Shown here piece after piece: positions 8,805 to 18,522 of a DNA stretch of 64,000 nt; within the stretch, counting starts at the first letter, position 1; the number at the start of each line of letters is the position of its first letter. The notes beneath the pieces were generated by a model. It was given only the letters and a program-made list of their open reading frames with translations. It was not told the DNA's origin and did not search any database. The DNA comes from a bacterium. GTDB lineage: Bacteria; UBP6; JAFGXH01. Location: positions 10,017-74,016 of the forward strand of contig JAMOQH010000179.1 in the NCBI GenBank assembly GCA_027064085.1, in the 5' to 3' direction. Position numbers and translations under genes: made by a program.

Positions 8805-11771
8805 ATGAATAAGTTAATTTTTTTCTTGTTTCTGTTGTTTTCGGTATTTTTTATTTCCTGCAGTGATGATCCGTCTGACCCCTGCGATAAATGTACTTCC
8901 GAGCAACGCTGTGCATCAGGAGTTTGTTTAAGTTATCATTGTTCGGCAGAGCATCCTAAAGGTGTTTGTAAAGCAGGAGAGCACTGTGATGGAACTCAAT
9001 GTGTTATATCTGTTTGTAGTGTAGAATATCCTAAAGGGCAATGTGCAAATGAAAATGAACACTGTGTAAGTGGTGTTTGTGAAGCTTATGAATGTAGTGC
9101 TGCTCATCCAAATGGAATATGCCCTAATGGTGAAGTTTGTTTGGCAAATCATCAATGCGGAGAAGTTGATTGTTCTGCAAATAATCCAAATGGGCAATGT
9201 CAAAATGGCTATGTTTGTACAAATGAAGGCAATTGTGAACCTCTTCCATGTAGTGTTCAAGCTCCAAATGGAAAATGTGAAAATATAAATCAAGAATGTG
9301 TAGCTGGAACTTGTTTAGATAAAGACAGATGTACAGAAGATAACCCTCATGGTAGCTGTGCTTTACATCAAAGGTGTGTAGAGGGAACTTGTAAAGATAT
9401 AGATTGTGGGCCTGGCAATCCAGATGGAGCATGTCCTGATGGTAAATATTGTGAAAGAGTTCTATCTTCTGGAGAGTGGACATACTCTTGTAAAGATGTA
9501 CCTCTTTCATGTACAGAAAATTCAGATTGTCCTGAAGAATATAAATGCGAAAGCGACAAATGTGTAGAGTATGTCTGCGACCCAGAATGTTCTCAATATC
9601 AAATTTGTAAATATGGTATTTGTCAAGATGATCCATTCTTTTGTAGTCCTGATAGTCAAAATGGTTGGTGTGAAGATGGTCTTGAATGTGTAGGTGGTTC
9701 TTGTCAAGTTCATGTTTTTAATCCTTGTGAAGGTGTTGATTGTGGTAACAATTATTGTATTGTAACAGATCCTAACAGTGATACTGGTTATGAATGTGTA
9801 ACAGAAAGCGAACTATGCTCTGAAAGTAATACAACTGGAAAGTGTAATGCTCCACAAGTTTGTAAAGATGGAGTTTGTTCAAATCCTAATCCTTGTGATA
9901 ACAAAACATGTAATGAGGGTGAAGTTTGTGACCCTACAGATGGAGCATGTGTTGAAAACTACTGTCAAGCACACCCTAACGCTTGTACTGAAGAACATAC
10001 TATGTGTGTAAATAAATTTGGAGATACAGATAAGTTTTTCTGTCCATGTGAATTAGGATATGAATATAGTTATACAGAACAGAAATGTAATTTAAGAAAT
10101 GATGCTTGTACGGGAAAAGATTGTGGTGAAGGTATCTGTATTACTGATGATTGGGCTTCTGATGGTTGGTATTGTGAATGTAACACAGGTATGGAATATC
10201 TTGATGAAAATGTTAAACATTTATGCATAGACCCTGCTACTTATGATTATTGTACTAGTTGGGATTGTGGAGTTGGTACTTGTCAAGAAGTTACTGAAGA
10301 TGATCATAAGTATGCAATATGTGATTGTCCCGATAATTTTATCTTTAAGTCTGAAGATAAAACTTGTGTTCCGGGTATAACATGTGGAAATACTATTTGT
10401 GATAACCCATTAAAGCAGTCTTGTGTAAATAATCAATTTTGTGAAGATCAGCTCTGTAGTGGAAACTTTCCTGAAGGAACATGTGGTAATGCTGAATCTT
10501 GTGTTCCATGTAATGAAACTGGTGACAATGATGGTTGTAATGGAGGTATGAAGTGTGAACTTACAGAAGAATGTAGTGCTTCTACTTCTGCTGGTTATTG
10601 TATGGATGGATATTCATGTAGAATGGGTATTTGTTGTAAAGGTGGAAATTGTACTACAACAGATGCAACTTTAAAGCATATTAATGAAACTTGTAATTTA
10701 GATACTAATAACTGTGTCAATGACGCAATTTGTGTTCCTACTCCAACAGGAGATGGCGTTTGTCATAAATTATGTGACCAAACTCAAGCAGACACTTGTA
10801 ATGTACTAAATACAGGAAATACAGTTTATCATTGTGTTGGTAGAAATGTGTTTGATGGAATAAACTATGATAGAATTGGAGTTTGTGCAGTTGATGATAA
10901 TTGTAATAAAACGAACAATGCTGGTTGTTATTCAAATCAGGTTTGTTTAAGTTTTAGAAGAACTAACTTTGATCAATGTTATGGATTTGATGAAAATGCT
11001 ACTCTTGGCTCATCTTGCTCAACAAGTACAGCTTCTATTGTTATAGATGACAATGGTCATACTAGACCTGGTTTTAATGTTGGATGTGGAGAAAATCTAT
11101 TATGTGTAGATGGAACTTGTGTGCCTAATTGTTCTAATAAACATAAATTTACTGATATTGATATTAATCTTTGTTATGATTCATTTACTCAGAATTATAA
11201 AACAGATAACCTTAAAGTAAAAGACCAAGATAATTTAACTTTTGAGTCTGTAAAAAAACATACTGATATTTCAACTTGTGACCCTAGTAATAATACATGT
11301 AGTAATGGAAATTCTTGTATTAAGGTACAAAACAATGACTCTGTAAATGCTTCATCTAAGGATATTGGTTTTTGTAGCCAAACTTGTAGTTTTGATTCGG
11401 TAAATTATAAATCAGAATGTGGAGGTAGCGATGTTTGTTTTAAATCAGGAAATAATTCTATTTGTTTAGCCGCATCTGATTGTAACCCTATTAATTCACA
11501 AGGCTGTGGTGAAAATGTTTGTTATCCTGTTACTTCAACTCTGAACTCTTGTATGACTCAAAGTGGTTTGGCACATATTGGTGAAGATTGTACTGGGATA
11601 TCATGTCAGCAAGGATTGTGTGTAAATGGAATATGTGCTTATCCTTGTAGTATTGGAGATGATTCATCATGTGATGCAAATGCAGGAGAAAGTTGTCAGT
11701 CTACAACTGATGCATATTTAAATAACAGTTCTCATTTTGGTTCTCCATCAACTTATGGAATTTGTCAATAA
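8805..11771 (+). CDS. Large cysteine-repeat lipoprotein
   Basis: The protein is 988 residues. Start ATG 8805 follows AAGGAG and gives a lipoprotein signal (MNKLIFFLFLLFSVFFISC); the frame is open further upstream, but 8748 lacks these signals. After the lipobox come tandem modules of about 35 residues of the pattern C-S-x-x-x-P-x-G-x-C-x-x-G-x-x-C-x-x-G-x-C (for example CSAEHPKGVCKAGEHC and CSAAHPNGICPNGEVC). EGF-like modules follow in the middle, and the last third is looser and Cys/Asn-rich. The same module occurs in the lipoprotein at 45281-46759. This is probably a disulfide-stabilised surface or stalk protein. No enzymatic motif is seen; the function is unknown. Confidence 0.85.
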   Translation: MNKLIFFLFLLFSVFFISCSDDPSDPCDKCTSEQRCASGVCLSYHCSAEHPKGVCKAGEHCDGTQCVISVCSVEYPKGQCANENEHCVSGVCEAYECSAAHPNGICPNGEVCLANHQCGEVDCSANNPNGQCQNGYVCTNEGNCEPLPCSVQAPNGKCENINQECVAGTCLDKDRCTEDNPHGSCALHQRCVEGTCKDIDCGPGNPDGACPDGKYCERVLSSGEWTYSCKDVPLSCTENSDCPEEYKCESDKCVEYVCDPECSQYQICKYGICQDDPFFCSPDSQNGWCEDGLECVGGSCQVHVFNPCEGVDCGNNYCIVTDPNSDTGYECVTESELCSESNTTGKCNAPQVCKDGVCSNPNPCDNKTCNEGEVCDPTDGACVENYCQAHPNACTEEHTMCVNKFGDTDKFFCPCELGYEYSYTEQKCNLRNDACTGKDCGEGICITDDWASDGWYCECNTGMEYLDENVKHLCIDPATYDYCTSWDCGVGTCQEVTEDDHKYAICDCPDNFIFKSEDKTCVPGITCGNTICDNPLKQSCVNNQFCEDQLCSGNFPEGTCGNAESCVPCNETGDNDGCNGGMKCELTEECSASTSAGYCMDGYSCRMGICCKGGNCTTTDATLKHINETCNLDTNNCVNDAICVPTPTGDGVCHKLCDQTQADTCNVLNTGNTVYHCVGRNVFDGINYDRIGVCAVDDNCNKTNNAGCYSNQVCLSFRRTNFDQCYGFDENATLGSSCSTSTASIVIDDNGHTRPGFNVGCGENLLCVDGTCVPNCSNKHKFTDIDINLCYDSFTQNYKTDNLKVKDQDNLTFESVKKHTDISTCDPSNNTCSNGNSCIKVQNNDSVNASSKDIGFCSQTCSFDSVNYKSECGGSDVCFKSGNNSICLAASDCNPINSQGCGENVCYPVTSTLNSCMTQSGLAHIGEDCTGISCQQGLCVNGICAYPCSIGDDSSCDANAGESCQSTTDAYLNNSSHFGSPSTYGICQ

Positions 11772-11783
11772 TTTAATATTATA

Positions 11784-11809
11784 AGGGGGTAAATTCCCCC
11801 TGTTCTTGT
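11784..11809 (+). terminator. Probable terminator after the large cysteine-repeat lipoprotein
   Basis: The stem AGGGGG / CCCCCT with a 6-base loop is followed by a T-rich but interrupted tract (TGTTCTTGT), 12 bases after the stop at 11771. It separates this gene from the PqqD-like operon. Confidence 0.6.
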
Positions 11810-11957
11810 AAATATTAAATAAATAAATCTTATAATTAATAGAATTGGTATAAATGAAATATTTATATTTTATTTATTTTGGAGAAAAATAAAAAAAAAC
11901 TAAATAATTAAAAACAAAAATCCGATTGAGCTAATATGAATTTTCTTGAATAATAAT

Positions 11958-11986
11958 TTGACAGAAATTTCATTAGGTGTTAAATT
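11958..11986 (+). promoter_or_regulatory. Candidate extended -10 promoter of the PqqD-like operon
   Basis: TTGACA (11958-11963), a 17-base spacer and TAAATT (11981-11986), with TG one base before the -10, form an extended -10 promoter. It lies 26 bases upstream of ATG 12013 and would drive the pqqD-like gene, the giant lipoprotein and probably the precursor peptide. Confidence 0.5.
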
Positions 11987-12012
11987 GTTGTATATATTTT
12001 AAGGTGCTATTT

Positions 12013-12273
12013 ATGATAAAATTAAACGATAAAGTTACATATAGAAAAATAGAAGATAGTATTTTAATTATTACTCCATGGGATAATGCAATGCATACCC
12101 TTGAGGATATAGGAAAACTAATTTTTGAGGCGTTAATTGATGCCAAAGAAAAAGGTGATATTTTACAAGAAATATTAGATAATTATGATGTAGAATTAGT
12201 AGAAGCTAAAAATGATTTAGAGCAATTTATTGATTCTTTAATTGAAAAAGAAATTTTTATAGAGGAGGAATAA
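12013..12273 (+). CDS. PqqD-like peptide-recognition protein (RRE)
   Basis: The protein is 86 residues. ATG 12013 has AAGGTG six bases upstream; an in-frame TTG at 11977 would add a Cys-containing stretch unlike the family. The sequence follows the PqqD fold: beta-hairpin (KVTYRKIEDSILIITP), then HTLEDIGKLIFEAL (compare Y-x-LN-x-x-G-x-x-IW), an acidic helix with YDV, and a C-terminal helix ending FIDSLIEKEIFI. PqqD-like proteins bind leader peptides of ribosomally made, modified peptides and present them to modifying enzymes; stand-alone ones are called B1 in lasso clusters. The stop overlaps the next ATG by one base (TAATG), so it is coupled to the large lipoprotein. The precursor-like peptide 5 kb downstream and the minus-strand gene set support this role. 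Confidence 0.85.
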   Translation: MIKLNDKVTYRKIEDSILIITPWDNAMHTLEDIGKLIFEALIDAKEKGDILQEILDNYDVELVEAKNDLEQFIDSLIEKEIFIEEE

Positions 12274-15200
12274 TGAATAAGTTGTTTATTTATTTTACAA
12301 CACTTATTGCATTTACATTTGTCATTACTAGTTGTAGTAGTGGAAGTAGTAATAGTTGTAAAACTAGCGAAGATTGTGATAATGGTGAAGTTTGTGTTAA
12401 TGAAGTTTGTAAAACGGATGAAACTAAAAGTAGTTTAAGTCTTATTGCTATTAATGATGGTGATTTTATTGATGGATATCGTTATGATGAAAATGGTACT
12501 CTTGATGGAGTACAATTAACTATAAACGCAAAAGCTACTAATTTTAAAGATGGTACAGACATAAGTCTAGAAATTGCTACTAATCCTAATAGTAAAGTTA
12601 CAGAGAAGTTAAAAGTTTTAGATGATGGGACTAGCATAGTTAGTTTTAGTGATTTCACTTTAAAAAATGGACAAAATATGCTTTTGTTATCAGGTAAAGA
12701 TAAATATGGCGAGTCTATTAATACAACAGTAACTATAACAGCTCAAGAACTTACTCTTGTAATAACTTCTCCAATAGAAGGAGAAACTCTTAAAGCTGCT
12801 GATGATCAAAATACTGAAGAATATTATATCCAAAAAGATGTTAAAGTAGATGTTAAGGGTTTAGTATCTGAAGATAATTTATTTGCGAAATTAGTTTTAT
12901 TTGACGGAGAGCAAGCAAAATTTTCTTATGTGGCAGAGCCTAAAGATGGTGTCGCAGTATTCGAAAATGTTGATTTTAGAGCTGGAAATTGGAAACTAGT
13001 TGCTTCTATTGATACAAGAGCCAATTCTACAGTTAGCTCTACACCTGTTAATGTTATAGCAGAATCAACAGGCGATTGTGTAGTTAAAGTCTTTCCTGAA
13101 AATGGAACAGTGATAAATCAAAAATATTTAAAGGAACATAATATTGGTATTGATAATAAAATTCCCTTGAAAGTTGAATCAAATTGCCCAGCTAATTTTA
13201 AAGTTAAATTTACTGTAAATAGTACTGAAATATACAATGGTATTCTTGTTCTTGATGGAGATAAAACTGTTGCAGAAACTTCATTTGCTTTTCCTGAAGA
13301 TATTGGTGGAGTAGGCTCTGAAGTAAGAGTAGACGTATCTGAAAATTTTGATGATACAAATGCTGATGGTGGTTTTATTGTTGCTACATATAATGTTGAC
13401 ACAATAGCACCTAACTTTGTTGAGGTAACAGAGCCTCTAGAAGATTCAATACTAAATACAGACACTGATTTAGATGGAGATGCAACAAATGGTATTCAAT
13501 TTTGGGTAAAAGGTAAAGTTGAAGGTTCTACTTCTAGTTTAAAAGTTTATATAGATGATTTAGAAAACCCTATTGGAGGAGTTCAAACTTATGATAATGC
13601 AATAGCACAAGATGGTACTTTTGATACTTCATTATTAGATAATAATCAATATACTAGTATTTCTGTTGGTGGAGAAAGAACAATTATATTTGAAGCGGTT
13701 GATGAACATGGAAATAAATCTACTTTTAACAGAAAAGTAAATGTAATGTTGTCTAACCCTAATGAATTGTCATTAAGTTTTAGTGATAATAAATTGTTAA
13801 ATCCAGATAATAAAATTAATATTAACACAGCTACAATTGGTGTTTTATTAAATAGGTTCTTAGAGGGTGTTTTGATTCTAAATGTAACCCTTAACGGAAA
13901 TAGTTATGATTATACAAATAGCGTTAATATTGATGACCCTACAAATTTATTGGGATATTTTTCTTTTACTGATTTGAGTGACGGTAGGTATATAATAACT
14001 CCTAAATTCAAGGATACCAATAACTTTAACTACACCGGTGTTAATGGATATTTAAATGTTAAAACAGCTATACCGGTTTTTAGTAATCTAAATATTGTTC
14101 AAGATACTGACAATAATAATATTTTAAACATGGCAAAAGATGCAAATGCAACTTTAGAAGGGTTTCAAACTGATATTACTATAGATACTGAAAATCTTTA
14201 TTTAGATGATTTAGATTGCGAAAATGAATCAGATAGGGTGAAAGCAACTTTATATAAAATAAGTGATAATGGTGATGTTTTAAGTGAATCAGCTAAAGTT
14301 GCTTGTGATGGTAAAGTGAAATTTACTAATGTTACATTACCTGAGGGTAATTATAAATTATTTATAAAAGTAACTGATGGTTTTGGTAATATTGGAACTT
14401 TTGAAACTAGTGCTTTAACAGTAGATATAACACCTCCGGATTTAAATACTTTATTTTTAACTGCAACAACAAATTCTAATGAAAAGCCTGTTACAACAGA
14501 CAGCTTGTTTTTATCTATAGATGATAAGGATAGTAATACCACAGGATTACAAAGTAATTTTAAGGCTTATTCTTTAGATTCTGTTTCAATTGAACTTAAA
14601 TTTGATTCAATCGACCAAACTGAAGATGTTGTTAATGGAGTAGTTGATTTTGGCGACTTAACATTACAGAATGGTGCAACTAGCATTGAATTAATCGCAA
14701 CAGATAATGTAGGTAATATAACAAACAAAGAAATAACCAATGTAGTTGTAGATACACTAGTGCCTTCTTTGGAACTTTCTATGTCAAAAACAACTATAGA
14801 TGATTCAGATGATGAAGATGATACAAGAGCAGGAATTCAATTTACGGTAACTATTAATAATATGCAAAATATTGAAGATGGACAAGTTATTTATATTCAA
14901 AAAAGTGTAGATGATGGTAATGGTAATATTACATGGAATAATGTAGCTCAAGTTCTTAAAGATGCGAATGATAGCAAAAATATTGTGATTACTCTTCCTC
15001 TTGGAACATATAAACTAAGAGCAATGGCTAGTGATGTTAATAACCAGGAAGGTTATTCTGCTGAAATTGATATGGATGTAACATCTTCTAATTGTGCTAT
15101 TGTTTCTGTGAAAAAAGGAAATTCTGAATTAGTTGCAGGTACAAACTTTTTTAATGCTAGCGATGTTGATGTAAATGGTAATGTTTCATTAATAATAACT

Positions 15201-17411
15201 TATACTGCATCATGTAATGTTTTAGGTGGAACAACTATTATAGCTAAGAAAAATGGTGCAAATGCAGCAAGTACTAATATAGATACAAGTTTAAGTTCAA
15301 CTTTGGATATTCCTTTTACTGATGGCGAAAATATTTCATTATTATTTGAAATTAATTCCACTCCTGTTGGTTCATCTTCTTTTACTATTAAGGTTGATAC
15401 TAGTGCTCCTGCAATATCAAGAGTATTTCCAACATTATCAAGTATTACTTATGTTAATGCTAATAATACATTAATTGGAACAACTGGTAATGAGGATAAA
15501 ATTGGCGATTTAAATGATGCTTTACAAAATGCACAATTATCATTAACTGTAAAGGTTGAAGGGGCAAAAAATGGTTCAATTGAGATGATTGCAAATGATG
15601 GAAGTAATGATGTGTCTATAGTAACCAAAAATAATATTGCCTCTAATGATGAAAATATTGTTTTAAGTGGAACAATTGCTGATAATAAAACTCACGATTT
15701 AAAATTTAAGGTTACAGATGAAGCTGGTAATACAGTAACCACTTTATTATATAATGCAGTTGTTGATGTTACCAATCCTGGTAATTTAGCAACTTTAGAT
15801 TATGATGGAATGAGCAATACCGAAAGAAGAAAAGCTGAACTTAATTTAACATGGAATCAATCATCTACTGATGATGTGAGTAAATATGTTATTAAATATT
15901 CAACAAGTTTGTTTGATGATACTAGTTTTGAAAATCTTGATGGAACAAATAATCAGGAAATTGTAATTAATTCACCTGATTTAACAACTGCAAATTATCA
16001 AAAACTAATAACCTCATTAATTTTTCAAAAGAACTATACTTTTGGGGTAAGAGCTTATGATGAAGTTGGAAATGCAAGTAATATTTTGATTCGTTCTACT
16101 GGAACTGATTTGAATTTATTATCAAAAACTTTAGATACATCAAGTTTTGATACTAATGATAGTATTTATAAGATAAAAGATGTTGGTGATATTAATGATG
16201 ATGGATATAATGATGTTGTTGTTACTCAATATGTTGCATCGGGTTGGGACGGTGTAATTTATATTTTTTATGGAACTGGAGATCCCGATACTATTGTATC
16301 TCCACAGATTATCGAAGGAGTTGATGGAAGTTATGAAGGGCTTGGTTCAAGTATTACTTCTGGAGATTTTAATGGAGATGGTAAAACCGATTTGCTTGTA
16401 GGTTCAATATGGGCGGATTATTATTATGATTCAGGAAAATATTGTTATGGAGGTGGAGTATATGTTTTCTATAATCAGGGAAATGGTACTCAGATTGATG
16501 CTTCAGATAAAACGTTAATAACAAACTCCAATCTTCATCCTGTTGCTAAATTAAGAGAGGAGGGGTCATATTACTATGGAAAACTTGGAAAGTCACTTTC
16601 AGCATTAGGCAAATTAAATGGAAGTGTTTATGATAGTTTTGTTTTAGGACAAAGTTTTTCATCAGATGGTGGACGAGCTTTTATAATAGAAGGTAGAGCT
16701 GGAAAGCCTTCATCAATAGATTTAGCTTCAGCATCTAATGTTGTGGAATTATCACATGATTTTGGAGTTAATAGTTATTTTGGAAACTCTGTTACAACTT
16801 TAGGTGATTTGAATAATGACAATATTGTTGATGTTGCTGTAAGTGACCCTGTAAATAAAAAAGTTGCTATTTATTATCTTGATAACAACATTTATAGTAA
16901 CACTACACTTATTGCAAAAGCTGATAATACGGGAGATGCAACAATTTTAGAAGCTACTGGAGAAAACTATGGTAGTGAAATTATTGGCGACATTGATTTA
17001 AATAATGATGGTTATAAGGATTTGGTCGTTTCTGGATTAACTACAGGTTTGTTCTTATATTATGGTACAAATACCGGATTAGCTTCTGATTCAACATTTT
17101 CAAAGATAAATATACCCTCAGGAGGGATTGAAAATCATCCTAGTTGGAATAATAATTTCTCTGTTGCAGATTTAGATAATGATAATAAGGACGATATAAT
17201 TGTTGGAGAAAATAAGAAATTAAATATTTACCTAAGTAGAGTTAATAACTTTACGAATACATCAACACCTGATACCATCTTGGGTGAGAGTGATTTTGCT
17301 GTGGCTATTACAGGTACATTAAAAGCTTCTTCTTTTGATGTAAATGATGATGGGCTTAAAGATTTGGTTATTTGTGATATGGGTAGTAAGAATTGTTTTA
17401 TTAAATATTAG
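12273..17411 (+). CDS. Giant lipoprotein with Ig-like, FN3 and FG-GAP domains
   Basis: The protein is 1712 residues with GAGGAGG before ATG 12273. A lipoprotein signal (MNKLFIYFTTLIAFTFVITSC) is followed by one short Cys module (CKTSEDCDNGEVC). From about 50 to 1170 there are repeated beta-sandwich, Ig-like modules with recurring phrases such as VDTIAPNF, VDITPPDL, VDTSAPAI and D-x-x-GN. A fibronectin type III-like domain lies near 1189-1272. From about 1300 to the end are FG-GAP/integrin-type propeller repeats with calcium loops (DINDDGYNDVVV, DFNGDGKTDLLVG, DLNNDNIVDVAV, DLDNDNKDDIIVG, DVNDDGLKDLVI). It is probably a long adhesin-like surface protein. It sits between the PqqD-like gene and the small peptide in one operon, so it may be a partner or carrier of the peptide system, which is inference. 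Confidence 0.88.
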   Translation: MNKLFIYFTTLIAFTFVITSCSSGSSNSCKTSEDCDNGEVCVNEVCKTDETKSSLSLIAINDGDFIDGYRYDENGTLDGVQLTINAKATNFKDGTDISLEIATNPNSKVTEKLKVLDDGTSIVSFSDFTLKNGQNMLLLSGKDKYGESINTTVTITAQELTLVITSPIEGETLKAADDQNTEEYYIQKDVKVDVKGLVSEDNLFAKLVLFDGEQAKFSYVAEPKDGVAVFENVDFRAGNWKLVASIDTRANSTVSSTPVNVIAESTGDCVVKVFPENGTVINQKYLKEHNIGIDNKIPLKVESNCPANFKVKFTVNSTEIYNGILVLDGDKTVAETSFAFPEDIGGVGSEVRVDVSENFDDTNADGGFIVATYNVDTIAPNFVEVTEPLEDSILNTDTDLDGDATNGIQFWVKGKVEGSTSSLKVYIDDLENPIGGVQTYDNAIAQDGTFDTSLLDNNQYTSISVGGERTIIFEAVDEHGNKSTFNRKVNVMLSNPNELSLSFSDNKLLNPDNKININTATIGVLLNRFLEGVLILNVTLNGNSYDYTNSVNIDDPTNLLGYFSFTDLSDGRYIITPKFKDTNNFNYTGVNGYLNVKTAIPVFSNLNIVQDTDNNNILNMAKDANATLEGFQTDITIDTENLYLDDLDCENESDRVKATLYKISDNGDVLSESAKVACDGKVKFTNVTLPEGNYKLFIKVTDGFGNIGTFETSALTVDITPPDLNTLFLTATTNSNEKPVTTDSLFLSIDDKDSNTTGLQSNFKAYSLDSVSIELKFDSIDQTEDVVNGVVDFGDLTLQNGATSIELIATDNVGNITNKEITNVVVDTLVPSLELSMSKTTIDDSDDEDDTRAGIQFTVTINNMQNIEDGQVIYIQKSVDDGNGNITWNNVAQVLKDANDSKNIVITLPLGTYKLRAMASDVNNQEGYSAEIDMDVTSSNCAIVSVKKGNSELVAGTNFFNASDVDVNGNVSLIITYTASCNVLGGTTIIAKKNGANAASTNIDTSLSSTLDIPFTDGENISLLFEINSTPVGSSSFTIKVDTSAPAISRVFPTLSSITYVNANNTLIGTTGNEDKIGDLNDALQNAQLSLTVKVEGAKNGSIEMIANDGSNDVSIVTKNNIASNDENIVLSGTIADNKTHDLKFKVTDEAGNTVTTLLYNAVVDVTNPGNLATLDYDGMSNTERRKAELNLTWNQSSTDDVSKYVIKYSTSLFDDTSFENLDGTNNQEIVINSPDLTTANYQKLITSLIFQKNYTFGVRAYDEVGNASNILIRSTGTDLNLLSKTLDTSSFDTNDSIYKIKDVGDINDDGYNDVVVTQYVASGWDGVIYIFYGTGDPDTIVSPQIIEGVDGSYEGLGSSITSGDFNGDGKTDLLVGSIWADYYYDSGKYCYGGGVYVFYNQGNGTQIDASDKTLITNSNLHPVAKLREEGSYYYGKLGKSLSALGKLNGSVYDSFVLGQSFSSDGGRAFIIEGRAGKPSSIDLASASNVVELSHDFGVNSYFGNSVTTLGDLNNDNIVDVAVSDPVNKKVAIYYLDNNIYSNTTLIAKADNTGDATILEATGENYGSEIIGDIDLNNDGYKDLVVSGLTTGLFLYYGTNTGLASDSTFSKINIPSGGIENHPSWNNNFSVADLDNDNKDDIIVGENKKLNIYLSRVNNFTNTSTPDTILGESDFAVAITGTLKASSFDVNDDGLKDLVICDMGSKNCFIKY

Positions 17412-17424
17412 TAAGGAGATGAAA

Positions 17425-17544
17425 ATGAAAAAAAAGTATATAAAACCAGTTTTAGAAACAGAAGAGATACTTGAAAGAGTTGTTTTGGGTTGTTCATTAC
17501 AAGAAGGAGCTTGTGACCCTAAAGCTGGTACTTCAACAAGTTAA
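17425..17544 (+). CDS. Putative RiPP precursor peptide with YxxPxL leader motif
   Basis: The peptide is 39 residues. ATG 17425 is six bases after AAGGAG; an ATG at 17419 abuts it and is too close. The leader begins with three lysines and YIKPVL, which fits the Y-x-x-P-x-L motif that lasso-type leaders use to bind PqqD-like B1 proteins, followed by ETEEILERVVLG. The probable core is CSLQEGACDPKAGTSTS, with two cysteines eight positions apart counted inclusively, one Glu, one Asp and a C-terminal serine. HPr-kinase-like enzymes in some lasso clusters (paeninodin type) phosphorylate a C-terminal serine, and such a kinase gene is at 18519-19319. The gene starts 13 bases after the giant lipoprotein stop and ends nine bases before the convergent minus-strand operon. 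Size and motif support a precursor; the peptide class is unknown. Confidence 0.7.
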   Translation: MKKKYIKPVLETEEILERVVLGCSLQEGACDPKAGTSTS

Positions 17545-17553
17545 AAGATGAAT

Positions 17554-18522
17554 TTAAATAAACCTCGCTAATTCTATTAAAAAACTCCCTTTATCATTAA
17601 TTGTTATTTTATTTAAAGAGTTATACAAAGAATGTTTTTTATTATAATGATAAACTGTAACAACATCTATAAAATATTCTGAATTCATATCAAGTTTTTT
17701 ATTAAATACAGAAAGTTTATCAAATGAGGTTAATATTTTAATCGTGTTTTTTAAAGTTTTTATTAACTTCATAAATGTATATGTATCAAGCATTTTGTTT
17801 GAAATATCTTCAAATAGTAATGTCAAATATATTAATGCAATCTTTTCTATGGGCTTTAACAATACATAAGGATTTTTATTAATAAGAAAAGTATTTTCAA
17901 ATCCTTTAATTAGATAATGATATCTAGGGAATTTATAGTTTTTTTGATAATAATTATTCCACATATTCCAATAGTAAAATATTTCATTTTGAGTTAATTT
18001 ATAATTTTCTTTAAAAAATTCTATTAAATTTATATGATTATAATAATATCCTTCATAATCGGATAAATCATCTCTTGGAGTATAATTATAAAAATCAAAA
18101 CTAATATTTTTAGTTTGTTCAAAAAAATTATTTGTAGTAATGGGAGTTTCTCCGCTATCAGTAATAGAACAATCATAAAAATTTATAGAAATAATATAAA
18201 TATCATTTATTCTACCTAGAATTCTGTATGGGAATATATTACAAATATCAGGTTTCGCATATTTGCCATTCTCAATCTCTATATGGCACTTTCCATCATT
18301 TCTTAATTGAGGGCATACTCCAAAATTTAGAATACTATGTTTTTCTTTAAAGCAACTACTATATTCTGATTTATATTTCTTATGAAGAAGGATTTTATCG
18401 TTTCTTGTACAACAATTTATTAAACAATTTTTACATGAATAATAGAAAAAAGAATCAGGAAATAAAAATTTAAATTTTCTACCATTATTCTCTATTATTT
18501 TAAGCTCTTCAAGTTTTTTCAT
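17554..18522 (-). CDS. Cysteine-cluster (YkgJ/FliB-like) protein of the RiPP-like locus
   Basis: The protein is 322 residues. Near the N-terminus is YSCKNCLINCC, then a Cys at about 55, CPQLRNDGKCHI and KPDICNIFPYRILG. This spacing (CxxCxxxCC ... CPxLxxxGxC ... Cxx(F)PY) is that of the YkgJ-type metal-binding cluster shared by FliB lysine N-methylases, where the cysteines hold an Fe-S centre. The C-terminal two thirds are Tyr/Asn/Phe-rich and helical, without a motif I recognise. It is the last gene of the minus-strand operon, its ATG overlapping the kinase stop by ATGA. It is a candidate peptide-modifying metalloenzyme, inferred from context. It could instead be an assembly factor. Confidence 0.7.
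   Translation of the reverse strand: MKKLEELKIIENNGRKFKFLFPDSFFYYSCKNCLINCCTRNDKILLHKKYKSEYSSCFKEKHSILNFGVCPQLRNDGKCHIEIENGKYAKPDICNIFPYRILGRINDIYIISINFYDCSITDSGETPITTNNFFEQTKNISFDFYNYTPRDDLSDYEGYYYNHINLIEFFKENYKLTQNEIFYYWNMWNNYYQKNYKFPRYHYLIKGFENTFLINKNPYVLLKPIEKIALIYLTLLFEDISNKMLDTYTFMKLIKTLKNTIKILTSFDKLSVFNKKLDMNSEYFIDVVTVYHYNKKHSLYNSLNKITINDKGSFLIELARFI

Noticed and set aside
9124-9636. Long antisense open frames inside the cysteine-repeat lipoprotein genes
   Set aside because: They are produced by the repetitive TGT/GGA codon pattern of the sense gene and have no translation signals or plausible protein features.
8805-11771. Regular repeats as a possible CRISPR array
   Set aside because: Repeats are in-frame degenerate cysteine modules of about 35 residues, without identical DNA repeats or spacers.
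17344-17424. Longer version of the precursor peptide starting at 17344
   Set aside because: It would overlap the lipoprotein gene out of frame; AAGGAG is correctly spaced only for ATG 17425.
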